Below are positions 10,748-23,032 of a stretch of DNA of 64,000 nt, piece by piece. Origin of the DNA: Cryptomeria japonica. Its lineage: Eukaryota; Streptophyta; Pinopsida; Cupressales; Cupressaceae. Each line of letters opens with the position of its first letter. The first letter of the stretch is position 1. Location: assembly GCF_030272615.1 (NCBI RefSeq), contig NC_081407.1, positions 374,591,018-374,655,017 on the forward strand, read 5' to 3'. A model generated the notes under the pieces. It was not told the DNA's origin. It was given only the letters and a program-made list of their open reading frames with translations, and made no database searches. Both the position numbers and the translations under genes were made by a program.

Positions 10748-12300
10748 ATGGCTCATACCAGATCACGGTCTAGACAACAAGAAATTAAGGAAGAAGAGGA
10801 GGAAAATATCAATGACTTCCAAGAAGCCCTTGGAAGAAACGCAAATGACAAAAATCCAAGTACTCCCACTCCAGTAGCAATAGAAAGGGCACAACACAAC
10901 CCTCTCTTTAATAGAATTTTTGATGAAATAATCAAGAGCAATGTTGATGCTCACTTTTTAAGACTTGCTCAAGAGGGAGCCAAACTACCCTCTGACTTTG
11001 ATGTTGCACAACTAAGGCAAGCATCAGAATGAAAAAGTCGTAATGATGATGAAAGAGGTCGAGATCACATTAGATACAACCTTCATCAAGGTAATCCCCC
11101 ACCTCCTCCTCCTCCTCCTCCAAATGACATAGACATGTTGTGGCAACAAGTCAAGGATCTCGCGCAACAACTTCCTAGTGGTTTGAAAACTAACCTATTT
11201 TCACTTAATAATATTTGTCCCTATCCCTTTGATAGGAATCTACATATGCCACCTTTTTCACGAGGGTTTGAAACACCCAAGTTCAAAAAGTATAGAGGAA
11301 AAGGAGATCCACATGATCATGTTAGAGAATTCCATTCAACTTGCCTTGAAGTGGCATACAAGGATACATACCTAATGTGACTTTTTTCCCAAAGCTTGGG
11401 AGGAACAACCACATCATGGTTTTCCCGATTACCAGGTGGCATTACGACATTTGAAGAACTTGTCCAAAATTTCCTGGCACACTACTCACACAATATTGAA
11501 TGTGATATCACAATGGCTGATCTATGTAACACTAAACAAAAACTAGGTGAGCTATTTTCAGTCTTTCTACAATGATGGCATCAAATGTCTAGCAGATGTT
11601 CTCTTCAATTACCTAGACGTAAAAGACACAGACTCTTTCAATGACATGATCACCAAAGGCTTAAAAATGTGAGTGGTCTCTGATAAAAAAAAGGCTTATC
11701 AAGATATATAATGAGCCAAAAGATGGCCCTCGCCCACGCTTCAATAGTGACAAGCCTAACTTCTAGAACAAAAACAAAAATGTCATCAACAACGGGGTTG
11801 TGGATGCAAGAAATATCAAAAGTGCACAACCTGTGGTCCGATTTGCAAGACAAAGCCCCCCACCCAAGAATAACATAGTTGCTCCTCCAAATCAAGGATG
11901 CAATGTCCCTCAAGAGGAACCCAAACATCGTCAACAAAATTTTAAACCAAAATGAACATACACTCCCTTAGGGGAACCTATTGAAATGGTGTTACGTCAG
12001 TTGGTTTCTCAAAATCTGGTGACCTTACCCAAAACATCAAATTATGAACCTCAAGTCAAACCTTCATGGTGGAGGGATACCAAACATTGCGATTTCCATC
12101 AAGGGAAAGGGCATAAGACAAGCAATTGTCACAAATTGAAAGATCTTATTCAAGATCTTATTGACCGAGGTGAAATCAAAATTGAAGGACATGACCCAAA
12201 GACAACAAACAATGATCATCTCATGTTTAAAAATCTACTTCCATCACAAGATCAATGGGGTTCTTCCACTTCAAGGAGAAACATAGACACCACTGATTAT
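10748..12300 (+). pseudogene. gag of the Tat-type element
   Basis: The ATG at 10748 starts a frame with an acidic segment, a Pro-rich run (about 11098-11120) and the Retrotrans_gag core 'YRGKGDPHDHVREF' near 11288. Stops occur at 11029 and 11377 and frameshifts after 11560. In a shifted frame (11986-12492) a C-x2-H-x4-H-x4-C knuckle, 'CDFHQGKGHKTSNC', lies near 12090-12131, the form typical of Tat/Athila-type Gag. Copy 2 of the gag-only element shares this knuckle form, which suggests relatedness. Confidence 0.8.
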
Positions 12301-12639
12301 ACGCAAGCCACATATAATTACACTGTGAATCACCTATATGATGCCAGTGAAAAAATTGCAACTATTACCATCAAAAATCCCAGTTCCAACTGCAATGTTG
12401 TTACACGTCGTGGCAAGATTACCATAAAAGTAGCTTCACAAGGCACCACATCTAGCCCAAAGCAATATAACCTTGTGGACCAATTAGATTAAATGCCCGC
12501 ACTGATATCTATCTTAGAGCTATTGCGCCTATCTCCACCTCATAAAACAATCCTAGATCAAGCTCTCCAAGAGGTGTTAGTCCCTGTAAACCTAAATACA
12601 GATTAGTTCCAATCCATGGTTGGAAATCTAAGGTCATCA

Positions 12640-13574
12640 CCTTGTCTCACTTTCTCTAAAAGTGACAACACATCCTTCCATCAACCTCATAATGTCTCAC
12701 TCCACATTGAAGGGATTATCAATGAGCATAGGATCAAGCGAGTATTGATCAACAACGGAGCAAGATGAATATTTGCACACTACAATTGGTCACAACATTG
12801 GGATATGCAATTGAATCAGTGGATCCTTGCAAGAAGATAACAATAAAAGCCTATGATGATGCAGAGCGTTCATCCAAAGGAGCTGTTTTGCTACCAATCT
12901 GAGTAGGCCCAGTGGTGAAACACATCATCTGTCAAGTTCTGGACCTTCCTCTACCATACAATTTATTGTTAGGAAGATCTTGGATACATGCCATGCAAGA
13001 CGTTCCATCTACTTACCATCAGTGTATCAAGTTCCCGCATAATGGTGTAGAAATCACAATCCTAGGTGATGCAAACCCCTTTGCATATTGTCACAATATC
13101 AATCATCAACCAGAGATTAATGTTCCCAACAAAAAAGAAGCCACCTCATCCACATCATACGTAAGTCCAGCCTCTCTTTCCAGTTCAAACACCACTATAC
13201 CCAAGCAAGAGAAGATTAAGATGAAAATAGCAGAGGAAGGTCCTGGGGAGTACAATTTGAGTCAACTCTTTTGTGTTGGACAAATGTCTACTTCTACTAG
13301 AACTCATGGTAAACCTCAACAGTTACTTCAAAAACTAGTGATCAAGCCAGCATATACTTTGACGTCGTTCATCCTTGGAAAGAGTCAAGAGGAAGAGACC
13401 AGAGATGAGGACTTAGCAGAATGGATCTATAAAGATCCTATCACCACGGAAATCCCACAAGTTAAGCTTCCCACAAATCACTATGGAAAAGGCCTTCTCA
13501 TTATGCAAAGAATGGGATATGATGGTCAAAGTGCTTTGGGACCTTGTAAGCAAGGACGACATGAACCACTATAG
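12640..13574 (+). pseudogene. Protease and G-patch region of the Tat-type element
   Basis: The protease begins near 12690. Its active-site loop reads V-L-I-N-N-G-A (about 12738-12770) followed by a stop: the catalytic Asp of the expected D-S/D-G is Asn. The C-terminal protease half is in the frame 12912-13574 ('YNLLLGRSWIHAMQDVPS'), and the same frame ends with a glycine-patch-like segment, 'YGKGLLIMQRMGYDGQSALG', around 13480-13540. A G-patch next to the protease occurs in several gypsy lineages. Nonfunctional as it stands. Confidence 0.7.
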
Positions 13575-13579
13575 CTAGA

Positions 13580-14740
13580 ATTAAAACCTAAGGATAATAC
13601 ATGATTAGGCTTTCAAAAGGAGATCCTTCCCAAGCTCAGATTCAAAGGGAAACCCAACAAACCTCTATATCAACCTACTACAAAGAGGCCACCTTTGATT
13701 ATAAAAGCAACATCAAAAATCATAGCAACTACCCCATTGAGGCTAAAAATCCCAGTAAAACCATCTGCAACACCAGTCATCCCACCAATCAAACCAGCAA
13801 CCCTATCTGCAACAACAATAACATCAATAGCACCCTTAGCAGTAGCAACTATATCAGAATTCCCAATAGTATTGACAACACTAACAATTCCAACAAAAGC
13901 AGCAGATTCAACACTACCGATACTCCTTGTATCAGATTCATTGATCCCCATAATTCTTCCTGCAACACCATTCATTTCATCTACAAAGGTACATCGACTG
14001 ATCACACCTGCAGTGTTTAACTCAAAGGATATCCCAGTATGGTATAATAATCAGATACTAGAAAGTGACTTAGAGACTGACTCACATGAGTGGGAATTTG
14101 ATTCGGTACATCTCAATACTTCAGATGAGGAAAACACATCACCCCCTCCACCTCACAAAGAAATCCCTATTTATAGAGAAGCACATATAAAGACCTCTTG
14201 GGTTCCTAAACTGGACACATTTTCCATAGACCCTACATCACATCCTATGCCTAATTCTGACAAGGAGAGTACCATCAACGACCTTCACCACAACGTCTTA
14301 ACCCTCACTGACACATATAATGAACTTAACCTAATCGATGAGGTAATGCCCATTATCCATCCTGAACTCATCAAATGGAACCAACCTAATCCCCCATGCC
14401 TTGACCACTTCCAAAATGATGAGGTGATCATTGAATTTTTGGAACTACGAGATAACATACCAAGTAGGGATCACAAAGCTAGATTCACTATTAAACTTAA
14501 TAGCGTAGAATACTTCGGGGCTGATGCCAAACTTTTTAGTTGCAAAAATACAACAATAAAACATGGATCTTCCAGTGAAAAACACACTATGGCACTGTTT
14601 GCTCCCACAGAAGTAAAAAGAAAGAATGTATCCAATGGTGAGAACCTCTTTGAGGTGCCTGAGGATGAAAGGTTTGACAGTCTCCCTTCTAGTACACAAC
14701 AGGAATGGTCAACAATCCTTATTGAAGAAACACAATAATA
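13580..14740 (+). pseudogene. Linker between protease and RT of the Tat-type element
   Basis: The frame 13695-14738 is long (347 codons) but low in complexity at first (Thr, Ala, Ile, Pro; 13695-13990), then acidic ('SDLETDSHEWEFDSVHL', 'SDEENTSPPPPHKE'). It shares the frame of the RT start at 14745, separated by one stop. The length suggests genuine polyprotein sequence. No enzyme motif is visible. Confidence 0.55.
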
Positions 14741-14744
14741 CAAC

Positions 14745-15640
14745 ATGGGGACTCCTGAAAATCCTCACCACATACATCTAGTATCCCTTTCAAATCCAGA
14801 GGAACAACCTAAGTTTATCGAATTCTTCCAGAAGCACCAGATTAACTTTGCATGGTCATATGTAGACATGTCTGGTCTTGATCTGGATTTAGTCATGCAT
14901 CACCTCACCATCGCAGAAGGAGCCAAACCTGTCAAGAAAAAACTTCTCAAGATGCATCCCCAGATTGCGATACTAGTAAAAGCCGAACTTAAGAAACTCC
15001 TGGATGTTGGTTTCATTAGACCAATTGATTATGCAAATTGGATATCTAATATTGTGTCTGTCAGCAAACCCAATGGGGGCATTCGTATCTACACTAATTT
15101 CAGAGATCTAAACAAGGCATGTCCTAAAGATGATTCTCCCTACCCAACATCGACATAATAGTGGACCTAACAGCAGGACATGCCATGCTTTCACTCATGG
15201 ATGGCTTTTCAGGATACAACAAATAAAGATCGCACTAGAGGATCAACATACGACAACCTTCACATGTCCATGGGGCACATACTGCTGGAATGTAATGCCT
15301 TTTGGTCTAAAGAATGCAAGAGCGACCTACCAACGAGCAATGACCACCATCTTCCATGACATGATGCATACCATAATGGAAGATTATGTCAATGACTTAT
15401 TGGCAAAATCACTAACAAGAAAAGGTCATCTGGAAATATTAGATAAAATCTTTGATAGACTGGAACAATATCATGTTCGACTCAACCCAAAGAAATGTGT
15501 CTTTGGAGTAACCTCAGGGAAGCTTCTAGGATACATTGTCTCAAGCAAAGGCATTAAGGTCGATCCAGCAAAGGTCAAAGCAATCATGGACATGCCACCT
15601 CTGAAGAACATCAGTCAGCTAAGGACATTACAAGGGTAGC
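14745..15640 (+). pseudogene. Reverse transcriptase of the Tat-type element
   Basis: Gypsy RT motifs are in order: 'LLDVGFIRPIDYANW' with 'VSKPNGGIRI' and 'DLNKACPKDDSPYP' (to 15150), a frameshift, then 'TTFTCPWGTYCWNVMPFGLKNA' and the catalytic box. The box reads Y-V-N-D-L-L (about 15385-15402), so the first Asp of YVDD is Asn. With the frameshift near 15145 this RT cannot be active. Its role in an intact copy is cDNA synthesis. Confidence 0.9.
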
Positions 15641-16170
15641 TACAATCCATCCAAAGATTCAATGCACAACTGGCAGATAAGTGTCACCCCTTTACACACT
15701 TGCTACACAAAAATATCCGCTTTCAATGGGATACCAGATGCCAGCAAGTATTCCAGATGCTTAAAGACTATCTCATGAATACACCATTGTTGATCCCACC
15801 AGATCCAAGTAGATCTCTATTACTCTATATTTCAGCAACAAGTACAACATTGGGTGTAATATTGGCACAACACAATGCAGAAGGGAAAGAGTGTGTTGTT
15901 TACTACATCTCTTGTAAACTAGTTGGCTATGAACTCAATTACACACCTATTAAGTGAGCTTGCCTAGCATTAATCTTGGCAGCCACTAAACTGAGGCACT
16001 ATCTGTTAACACACAAAGTACAAATCATTGCCAAAATCGATCCACTAAAGTACTTACTCAGCAAAGCAGCATTTGCATGCCGCTTGGCCAAATGGGTGAT
16101 GATTCTTAGTGAATTTGACATCAAGTATGTGGACCGTAAGTCTATCAAGGGGCAAGTTATTGCAGATTAG
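15641..16170 (+). pseudogene. RT-linked RNase H of the Tat-type element
   Basis: Continuing the RT frame after a stop (about 15637), the segments 15700-15957 and 15976-16170 carry 'LLLYISATSTTLGVILAQ' and 'KLRHYLLTHKVQIIAKIDPLKYLL', typical of the RNase H fused to gypsy RT. The expected D in the 'YIDAS' strand is not seen ('YISATS'). Stops at 15955 (TGA) and 16168 (TAG) interrupt the frame. Confidence 0.8.
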
Positions 16171-16219
16171 TTGGCCGATGCACCACTCATAGGCGATCAT
16201 CCTCTTATTTCTAATTTTC

Positions 16220-16700
16220 CAGACGAAGAGATATTCATGATCATAGCAGCACAACACTGGAAACTATACTTTGATGGTTCATACACTAGGCATGGCTCAG
16301 GGGTAGACATTCTATTCATCACACCTCAAGGTGACATCATCCCAAAGTCTTACAGGCTCACATTTCCATGCACAAACAACATAGTTGAGTATGAGGCCTT
16401 GATCGTAGGACTCTGACTAGCCATCCAATGGAAATGAAAATAGCTACAGATATATGGCGACTCCCAATTGGTCATCCGACAAGTAACAAATGAATATCAA
16501 ACCAAGGATGACAAACTCATGCTGTATAAGAAAATGGTAGACAATCTAAAGGTATCATTTATTACTATCACCTTTGAGCAGATACCCAGAGATCAGAATC
16601 AAACTACTAACACTATGGCTACCATTGCATCTCTCCTAGATCTTCCACAGAATTCAACACGCTATGAGTTCTTGGTAGAACAACTTTGGATTCCCGCTTA
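16220..16700 (+). pseudogene. Second, archaeal-type RNase H of the Tat-type element
   Basis: The frame contains 'WKLYFDGSYTRHGSGVDILF' and, further on, 'NNIVEYEALIVGL' and 'LQIYGDSQLVIRQV', which are RNase H strands with the D, E and D residues. This additional RNase H domain is a hallmark of the Tat lineage. A TGA at about 16414 and a stop near 16440 break it. Confidence 0.85.
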
Positions 16701-16879
16701 TGATCTCCTCAAATCTGAGATTCTATGTTGCCTTGTTGGTTTTGAATCCTCATGGTATGGTGAGTTCTACACCTACCTCCACGATCATACACTTCCTCCT
16801 AACCAATCGAATAACCAACATAAAACCTTCATTCGCCAAACCGCTCGATATACCATTATTGTTGAAACCCTATACCGAC

Positions 16880-18008
16880 ACAATCTTGATGGTACTCTCC
16901 TTCGATGTCTAGAACATGATGAGATAACAAAGGCCTTGGAAGAGGTACATGAAGGAATTTGTGGAACTCATGCAAGTGGTCCATCACTAGCCAAGAAACT
17001 CATGCGCACTGGATACTATTGGCCATCCATGGAAAAAGACTCCTACTACTTTGTCAGAAAATGCAAGAAATGCCAAGTTCATGGAGACCTGATACATGCA
17101 CCAGCATAGGAATTACAACCAATCACAACACCATGGCCCTTTTGTCAATGGGGACTTGACCTTGTGGGTAAAATTCATCCATCTTCATCCAACGGCCACA
17201 AGTTCATCATTACCGCCACCGAATACTTCACAAAGTGGATCGAAGCTGTTCCACTTACCCAAGTCATCGGCAAGCAGATCGCCTCATTCATCCTCAATTA
17301 CATCATCTGCCGGTATGATGTACCCATGTCCATCATCACAGATAACGGGATTCCTTTCAAAAATTAGGATGTTTGTGAGCTTTGTGAGAAGTTTTACATC
17401 CAACACTGCTTTTCCACTCCCTATTACCCACAAGGAAATGGTTAGGTTGAAGCATCAAACAAGAACATATTAAAAATCCTCAAGAAAATAGTCAATGATG
17501 TCGACCATGATTGGCATGTTCAACTAAATCCAGCACTATGGGCATACCGAACTAGTATTCAAACCCCTATAGGCACAACTCCCTACTCACCGGTCTATGG
17601 TGCAGAAGCTATCTTACCTATTGAGGTTGAAATACCATCACTATGGGTTTCCCTGCATAATCTCATTGATGGTGAAGCATGCAAAGTATCACGTCTTCAA
17701 GACTTGGAACTACTGGACAAGAAAAGACAAGCTACATACAATCACCTCAAAGCCTATCAGTACTGCATGAGCAGAAGCTATAATCATTGAGTCAACCTCG
17801 CACATTTGAGGTAGGTGATCTTGTTCTTTGAGATAATCCTCATAACCAACCAAACATAGAACATCAAGGAAATTTTGAATTAAACTGGCTAGGTCCATAT
17901 GTTATCACTGCTGTATTTGGGTCCGGGGCATATCAGTTGGCTACTTCAGAAGGAGAACCGCTAGCAGATCCGATCAACAACATGCACCTCAAAAGGTTTT
18001 ATACATAA
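16880..18008 (+). pseudogene. Integrase of the Tat-type element
   Basis: The zinc-binding H-H-C-C part is visible ('HEGICGTHASGPSLAKKL' ... 'CKKCQ', 16945-17080). The catalytic core follows with D ('WGLDLVGKIHPS'), D ('IITDNGIPF') and E ('VEASNKN'), so all three acidic residues of D,D-35-E are kept. Stops at 17107 (TAG), 17365 (TAG) and 17442 (TAG) interrupt it. The C-terminal part reaches 'INNMHLKRFY' and ends about 18008. In an intact copy it inserts cDNA into the genome. Confidence 0.9.
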
Positions 18009-19780
18009 GTTGCACAGAGCATCAGTCTCCCATACATACCAGAAAAACACCAAAAACATTCAGATAAAATGTCCCAAAGAAATACAAAAAAAATAAAAAA
18101 TAGTAAAGAAAAATCATGCATCCAAACGGTGAACAACCACTCCAGTGGCACCTTGGGTAAGTGCGATGGTGAAAACCTGGCAAACAAGCACCATTCGTAA
18201 AGGCTATGGCTCTATTGTCTTTCAGACTTGTTGCGATCACATTCATTTGCATCCAGTCATCCATCAATCCAAAACCATGGCTTGTTATTGATCTGCAATC
18301 AAGGATAGTACTTCAGGCATCTTGCATCCCACTTTTTCATAGTCATATCTAAACTGGGGGCAATGCCCTTAATCGAGTTGATGGAAGTGGATTATACATT
18401 ATTTTGTGATTCATTGAGTTCTTCATTCAAAACTATCTCACAAAATCCAAAAACATTCAAAAAATTGTCTCACAAAAACTCCAAAAACATTCAAAACAAT
18501 CATCAAAATACCAAAAACATTGGAAAACTATCTCACAAAATCCACAAACATCAGAAAACATCAAAAATAAATCAAAAATAGGGCAACACCTTGTACATAC
18601 GAATCCAAGCAAACACCAAACATTGTGAAATACTCAAATGATGACCACTTATCACATCAACCAAACAATCAACGTCAAACATGCAAACTGAATAAAACAA
18701 GGATGCATCCTTCCTTACCAAAACAAAGATAAGATGACATTTTCTTTGACAAGAAAATTATGTTTAAAGCTAACAAGTACTTGGTTGGTTTGTAGGTTAT
18801 TTATTCATTTATATCAGGTTCCTACGCTACTCCGGGATATCCACAAGTGATTAGAGTGGCCAGGATGGTTCCTAAGCATTGTTTGTATGTCTTCTGTGAA
18901 TTATTCTGATGAAATTCTAGGGCATGTACTAATGGTGTCTACATGGGAAGTTCACTAAAGCTACATGATCATATGCAAAATACAGTCATGGATCACTATG
19001 GCTTACTGACTACATCGTATACCTCGAACATATGAGCATGAACCATTATTGAGGGTCCATATTCTGTATTCTTTATTTATGTTGCTTGTTTGCAGGTACA
19101 ATGTTCCATCCTTGGTTCCTACTACCTCATCCAAGATTGATACTACCAATGCTCAATGATGAAAATAAAAGCACTATGGATCATCATTCCATATCATCTA
19201 TTTATATTGCATTCCATTGCATTCCACCCATCCATACATTCATAAATAGCTACATATCATGCATACATAGTCATAACAATGCATACTCTATTTCGCTCTT
19301 CTTCCATAGGAATAGGTCCTCCATTTTCTTCTATCTAACATCGAATCCCCACCTCACCCTCCCTATCTTGATCATCAACATCATCATAATCCCTTCATCA
19401 TGTCCCAATCAACTCAATCAAGCCACGTTCATCACCATCCATCTCTAAATAGGAGAGATCGTGTTTCCCATCCTAAGTCATCCTCTAAATCAAGCAAGTT
19501 ACTCTATCTGCATAGGTACATCAACTCACACACACCTAGACTATCAACAGATACTCTGATCAAGTATCTTCGGGACTCAACAGGTAATCGATCATGGCAA
19601 TCCTAGACTACAACAGACATTTATCATAATGACCTAGTCTCAACAAGGCTACTACAATTCACCACAACCATCCATCACACACACACACACTATCAATTGA
19701 TCAACCAATTAAACACAATCCAATAGACAATTACATCAATTTTCTAAGTCTCAACGAGTATTTTGCTTCCTATACCTTGA
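18009..19780 (+). other. Non-coding region after the Tat integrase
   Basis: No credible gene is seen. A 'aaactgggggcaatg' motif at 18351-18365 resembles the polypurine tract of Tat-type elements, but no LTR matching an upstream sequence follows. From 18425 to 18585 A-rich degenerate repeats of 'ctcacaaaatccaaaaaca' occur. A short (CA)n run lies at about 19673-19691. Confidence 0.5.
18425..18585 (+). repeat. A-rich degenerate tandem repeat
   Basis: Variants of 'ctatctcacaaaatccaaaaacattcaaaa' shortened or extended by a few bases recur about four to five times. Confidence 0.6.
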
Positions 19781-19905
19781 CTTCATTGATGTGGTGTTGT
19801 TTCATGCTTTAACTGTTAATTATCAGATATGATTTGTGGTTTAAGTTGATTGTGTTTTTGTGCAAACTGATTCACCCCCACCCTCCCCCTCAGTTTTTTG
19901 CATTG
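19760..19905 (+). repeat. Fragment resembling the 3' end of a plus-strand copia-type LTR
   Basis: It contains 'aactgattcacccccaccc' followed by 'ccccctcag', the box found near the 3' end of the other copia-type LTRs here. It abuts the minus-strand LTR of element B in a tail-to-tail arrangement. The upstream LTR body was not recognised. Confidence 0.4.
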
Positions 19906-21008
19906 TTGCCAATTTTTGGAATCAAGAGAACACTGAGAGTGATCTTTCAACCACTTAATGCAAATGAAGAAAAGTAAAGTGCAGAAACACAAAGCCAAGA
20001 TCAACAACACCATAACACCAAGACTTTTATGTGGAAACTCAGTTAAGGGAAAAACCATGGTGGAATTAAAACCCACAATATTAATATACTCCGGGTTAGA
20101 AGTATAAAAATATTACATAAGGGGAATGCACATGCGTTCAGGCACACTGCCTAGAGCTCACTACTCAGTTACAAGTAAGGGCTACAACCCGGAAGGCTCG
20201 CTACCTTAAAAAATGTTTACAAATGATTACAAGAAGGTTTGAAATATTTAATAGAATCAACAAATTCCTAAGTATAGTTTTGGTTAAGCACAAAACATAT
20301 GATCGCACTCTGCTCTGCTATTGTGCTCTATTCTGATATTCTGCATTATACTGGAGCACCAATCTTTCGACCGTGTATGTGAAACTATGCACAATCATTA
20401 ATAAACACTTCACACATAACCATAGATCTCCCAAATGATCAAATCAATCAGTCTAATATATCTGTAACATCAAATTAGATCAATTCCATGTCAGCCCAAA
20501 AACTGCATAGTATACAAATGAAACGTGTTACCCAAGTTGGCTCAAACCAATCCAAAAACAACTAAGCAAACCAAAACAAGATGTCCACAAACTTCCCATA
20601 TGTCATCTTAACAACCTTGAACATGCAAACAACTACCAAAATTACTTTGCATGATCCGCACAATGAATCTTCACACGTTACTGCCAGAGAACACTATTCT
20701 ACCAGAAAATTGTCTACCGATCTTCCAACTTACTCAATTCACAGCACCGGAGACCATAAACCTGACATAAGTCATATTACACAACCACAATGCATCTCTA
20801 AGATTTGTGACACCAAATACTCAACACAACTAATCTACCAACCAAAACATTGTACACTCTATCGGATAACATGTTCTTCTCACTGGACCTCACCGAGCCT
20901 CAATCAATCTTCCACTATGAATGAATCATAAACTGCGGATTGGATATCTGAAACAAGTTGCCATCAATGACAATATCTTATCATCAATATAGTGTCTCTT
21001 GCCAAATA
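19906..21008 (-). repeat. 3' LTR of element B (minus strand)
   Basis: Read on the minus strand it starts just after the polypurine tract at 21009-21020 and contains the conserved 'ccaccatggtttttccc' and 'gtttccaca' boxes (+ strand about 20024-20064) and a diverged 'ctctcagtgttctcttgattcca' terminus. The outer boundary near 19905 is approximate and no target duplication was found. Confidence 0.6.
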
Positions 21009-21022
21009 TCTCCCCCTTTGGC
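21009..21022 (-). other. Polypurine tract of element B
   Basis: On the minus strand 'gccaaagggggaga' directly precedes the LTR, as in elements C, D and E. Confidence 0.75.
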
Positions 21023-21299
21023 ATTCATGGCAATACTTAGTGAAGAATTACTAAGTGTCAAACCAAAAGCAAAATATATACACTACAACCAAAAATATAA
21101 CTACCAGACTCCAAAGACTCAAAGAATCAAATATCTCCCCCTAAGATAAACATTTTTCACTCATCTATCCTCCCCCTTTGACATTAATGACAAAGGTAGA
21201 ATTCTGGAAATCAAAACTTGAAGCCAAAAATGCTATTTACATATGTACACACTGACTTAACTCACAAAAATTTGAAGATATCAGCATAAGAATTCTTCA

Positions 21300-22164
21300 A
21301 TGAGTCAAACTGGTTGTCCCAGCTTTTTTTCAGATTTTCCAACATGGTTATGAACCCACTAAGAAAATTTCTTGTGCCTCTATTGTCTTTACATCTTCCA
21401 GATCATGGCTAGCCAGATCATCTTGAGTATCTTTGAGAGCACTCAACATAGTGTTCATCTTAGGAGTAATGAGACTCTTAACTTCACCAACTCTCCTAAT
21501 TATTCTCTCTTGGTCATGGTTCAAGACTCTAATTTTCTCAAGTAGAGATATTACCTGATTCTCATGACTACTCAATGATACCGATAGGGGATTAACTGAT
21601 TGAGATATACACTCCAGCTCATCCTCATGTGCCTTGGACTTCTTCTCAATGTTCTGGGGAACTTAGACTAAGATAAGCATGATTTGTACAAGTTTCGACC
21701 TTGGGACAATGCAACTTACATGTTCTTCACACAAACATCTAAAGTGACTCTATCTTTGGCAATCATCCTTTTCATATTTCGAAGTCTCTTTGCATTAAAT
21801 TCATTTTGGACTTTTTCTTCTGTAGACTTTTCAAAAGAATCAAAATGTTTATTGACAGAATTAATCAAACTCCTTAATTGCTCGGATGGAGTATCTGAAG
21901 TATCCTTTTAAAATGAGGGTATCAACTTTTCAAAAACACTGGTTGCTAGGGTTAGCAACATACTATCCTCAGTATGAGATTTCAAAAGATCCTCACTAGC
22001 CTTGGATTATGCAAATGATGCAAGTTGAAGCTTTTGAATTGGGGACAAAGAAGCAAGGTTAATCATACCTTGAATGAATTCCAGACCATCAACAATTTTA
22101 TTTCCCTTTACTATCTCTGCCTCATACTTGACTTCAACCTTGACCTCCACTTTTGCTCTTTTTG
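21300..22164 (-). pseudogene. C-terminal part of ORF2 of element B
   Basis: The minus strand holds a frame (21348-21575) with heptad-like sequence ('EKIRVLNHDQERIIRRVGEVKSL'), followed upstream by stop-ridden sequence. By position, and because its other half at 27232-27960 aligns with ORF2 of D, it corresponds to the helical C-terminus of that ORF2. Function unknown. Confidence 0.45.
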
Positions 22165-22169
22165 CATTC
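22165..22169. other. Target-site duplication CATTC of element H (left)
   Basis: CATTC here is repeated at 27227-27231 immediately outside the two LTRs of H. Confidence 0.9.
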
Positions 22170-22660
22170 TATTGGATTTTGCCAAGATCAAGGGGTCAAT
22201 GAAATGTACAAAATAGAGACATAATATAGGACAAGAATAAACTGTATTCTCATCAATAGAAAATGATCAACAATCAACTGGATTATCGCCAATACAATGA
22301 ATAGAGGCTTGCTTATATAGGCAAGGCCATATGGATGTATGAGCACACAAATATGACATGTGGCTCAATAAGAAACAAGGGTAGGTAAGAAATAGGTGTG
22401 GGTAGGTAGGAGAAATAATATAATATTCCACATGAGGTGGATCACCCACCGAAGGTGGAATTATCACTCCACAATAAGTGGATATGATAGTGTAATAACA
22501 AGATCAACACCATAAGAGGTGGAATTTCTCCTACACACACTATCCCAATGTGGCACAAACACCCAAGTGTCTCATATCCAAACTACTATGAAATGCATTA
22601 TCCTAAGTAAACTTAAGTAAGTGTAATAATATCCATGATGAATAATTATTTACACCAACA
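22170..22660 (-). repeat. 3' LTR of element H
   Basis: 491 bases, the partner of 26737-27226. The outer end reads TATTGG on + where the other copy has TGTTGG, so the terminal dinucleotide is mutated. The inner end is ACCAACA next to a run of C on the + strand (the polypurine tract). Confidence 0.95.
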
Positions 22661-22670
22661 CCCCCCCTTA
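22661..22670 (-). other. Polypurine tract of element H
   Basis: Minus strand 'taaggggggg' lies immediately before the 3' LTR. Confidence 0.8.
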
Positions 22671-23032
22671 AGTGCAACTTAGGGGAATGCACTTAAGTCT
22701 ACAATGCAACTGAGCAATGCAAGATGGGTCCCGGCTACGAGGCCATGTTAGGTACCCATGCACAAATGCAAATGCATGCAAACCAATACAATGAAATCTC
22801 TCACAAAGTGGGGAAAGAGAGAAAAACCCAATGGGAAAAAACCCTCCCCCAAAAGAGAGATGAAAGCTATACAAGAGAACTCTCATAGAAGAATGTGAGG
22901 AACAAAACCCCATGTGAGGAAAAAGTCCCCCCCATATGAGAGAAGAAGAGAAGTCAAACTGTGATCCTCCCTCAATGAAGAATCTGCACCAATGATAGAA
23001 GCTCGATGTATGAAGAAACTGCTCCACGAACG

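Larger units (their letters stand above)
6624..18363 (+). mobile_element. Decayed autonomous Ty3/gypsy element, Tat-like (dual RNase H)
   Basis: The domain order is gag, protease, G-patch, RT, RNase H, an additional RNase H and integrase, all on the plus strand between 10748 and 18008. The extra RNase H between the RT-linked RNase H and the integrase, and the G-patch after the protease, point to the Tat/Ogre side of Ty3/gypsy. A purine-rich GGGGG motif at about 18356 is a possible polypurine tract. No pair of matching LTRs was found, so the outer limits are uncertain. Multiple stops and lost catalytic residues make it inactive. Confidence 0.65.

Noticed and set aside
13601-14020. 139-codon Asn/Ser/Thr-rich frame and its 111-codon reverse partner
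   Set aside because: Overlap the frame 13695-14738, which is continuous with the RT frame; repeat-like coding on other frames.
19086-19448. 120-codon frame after the Tat integrase
   Set aside because: His/Ile/Ser low complexity from CAT-rich DNA; no domain.
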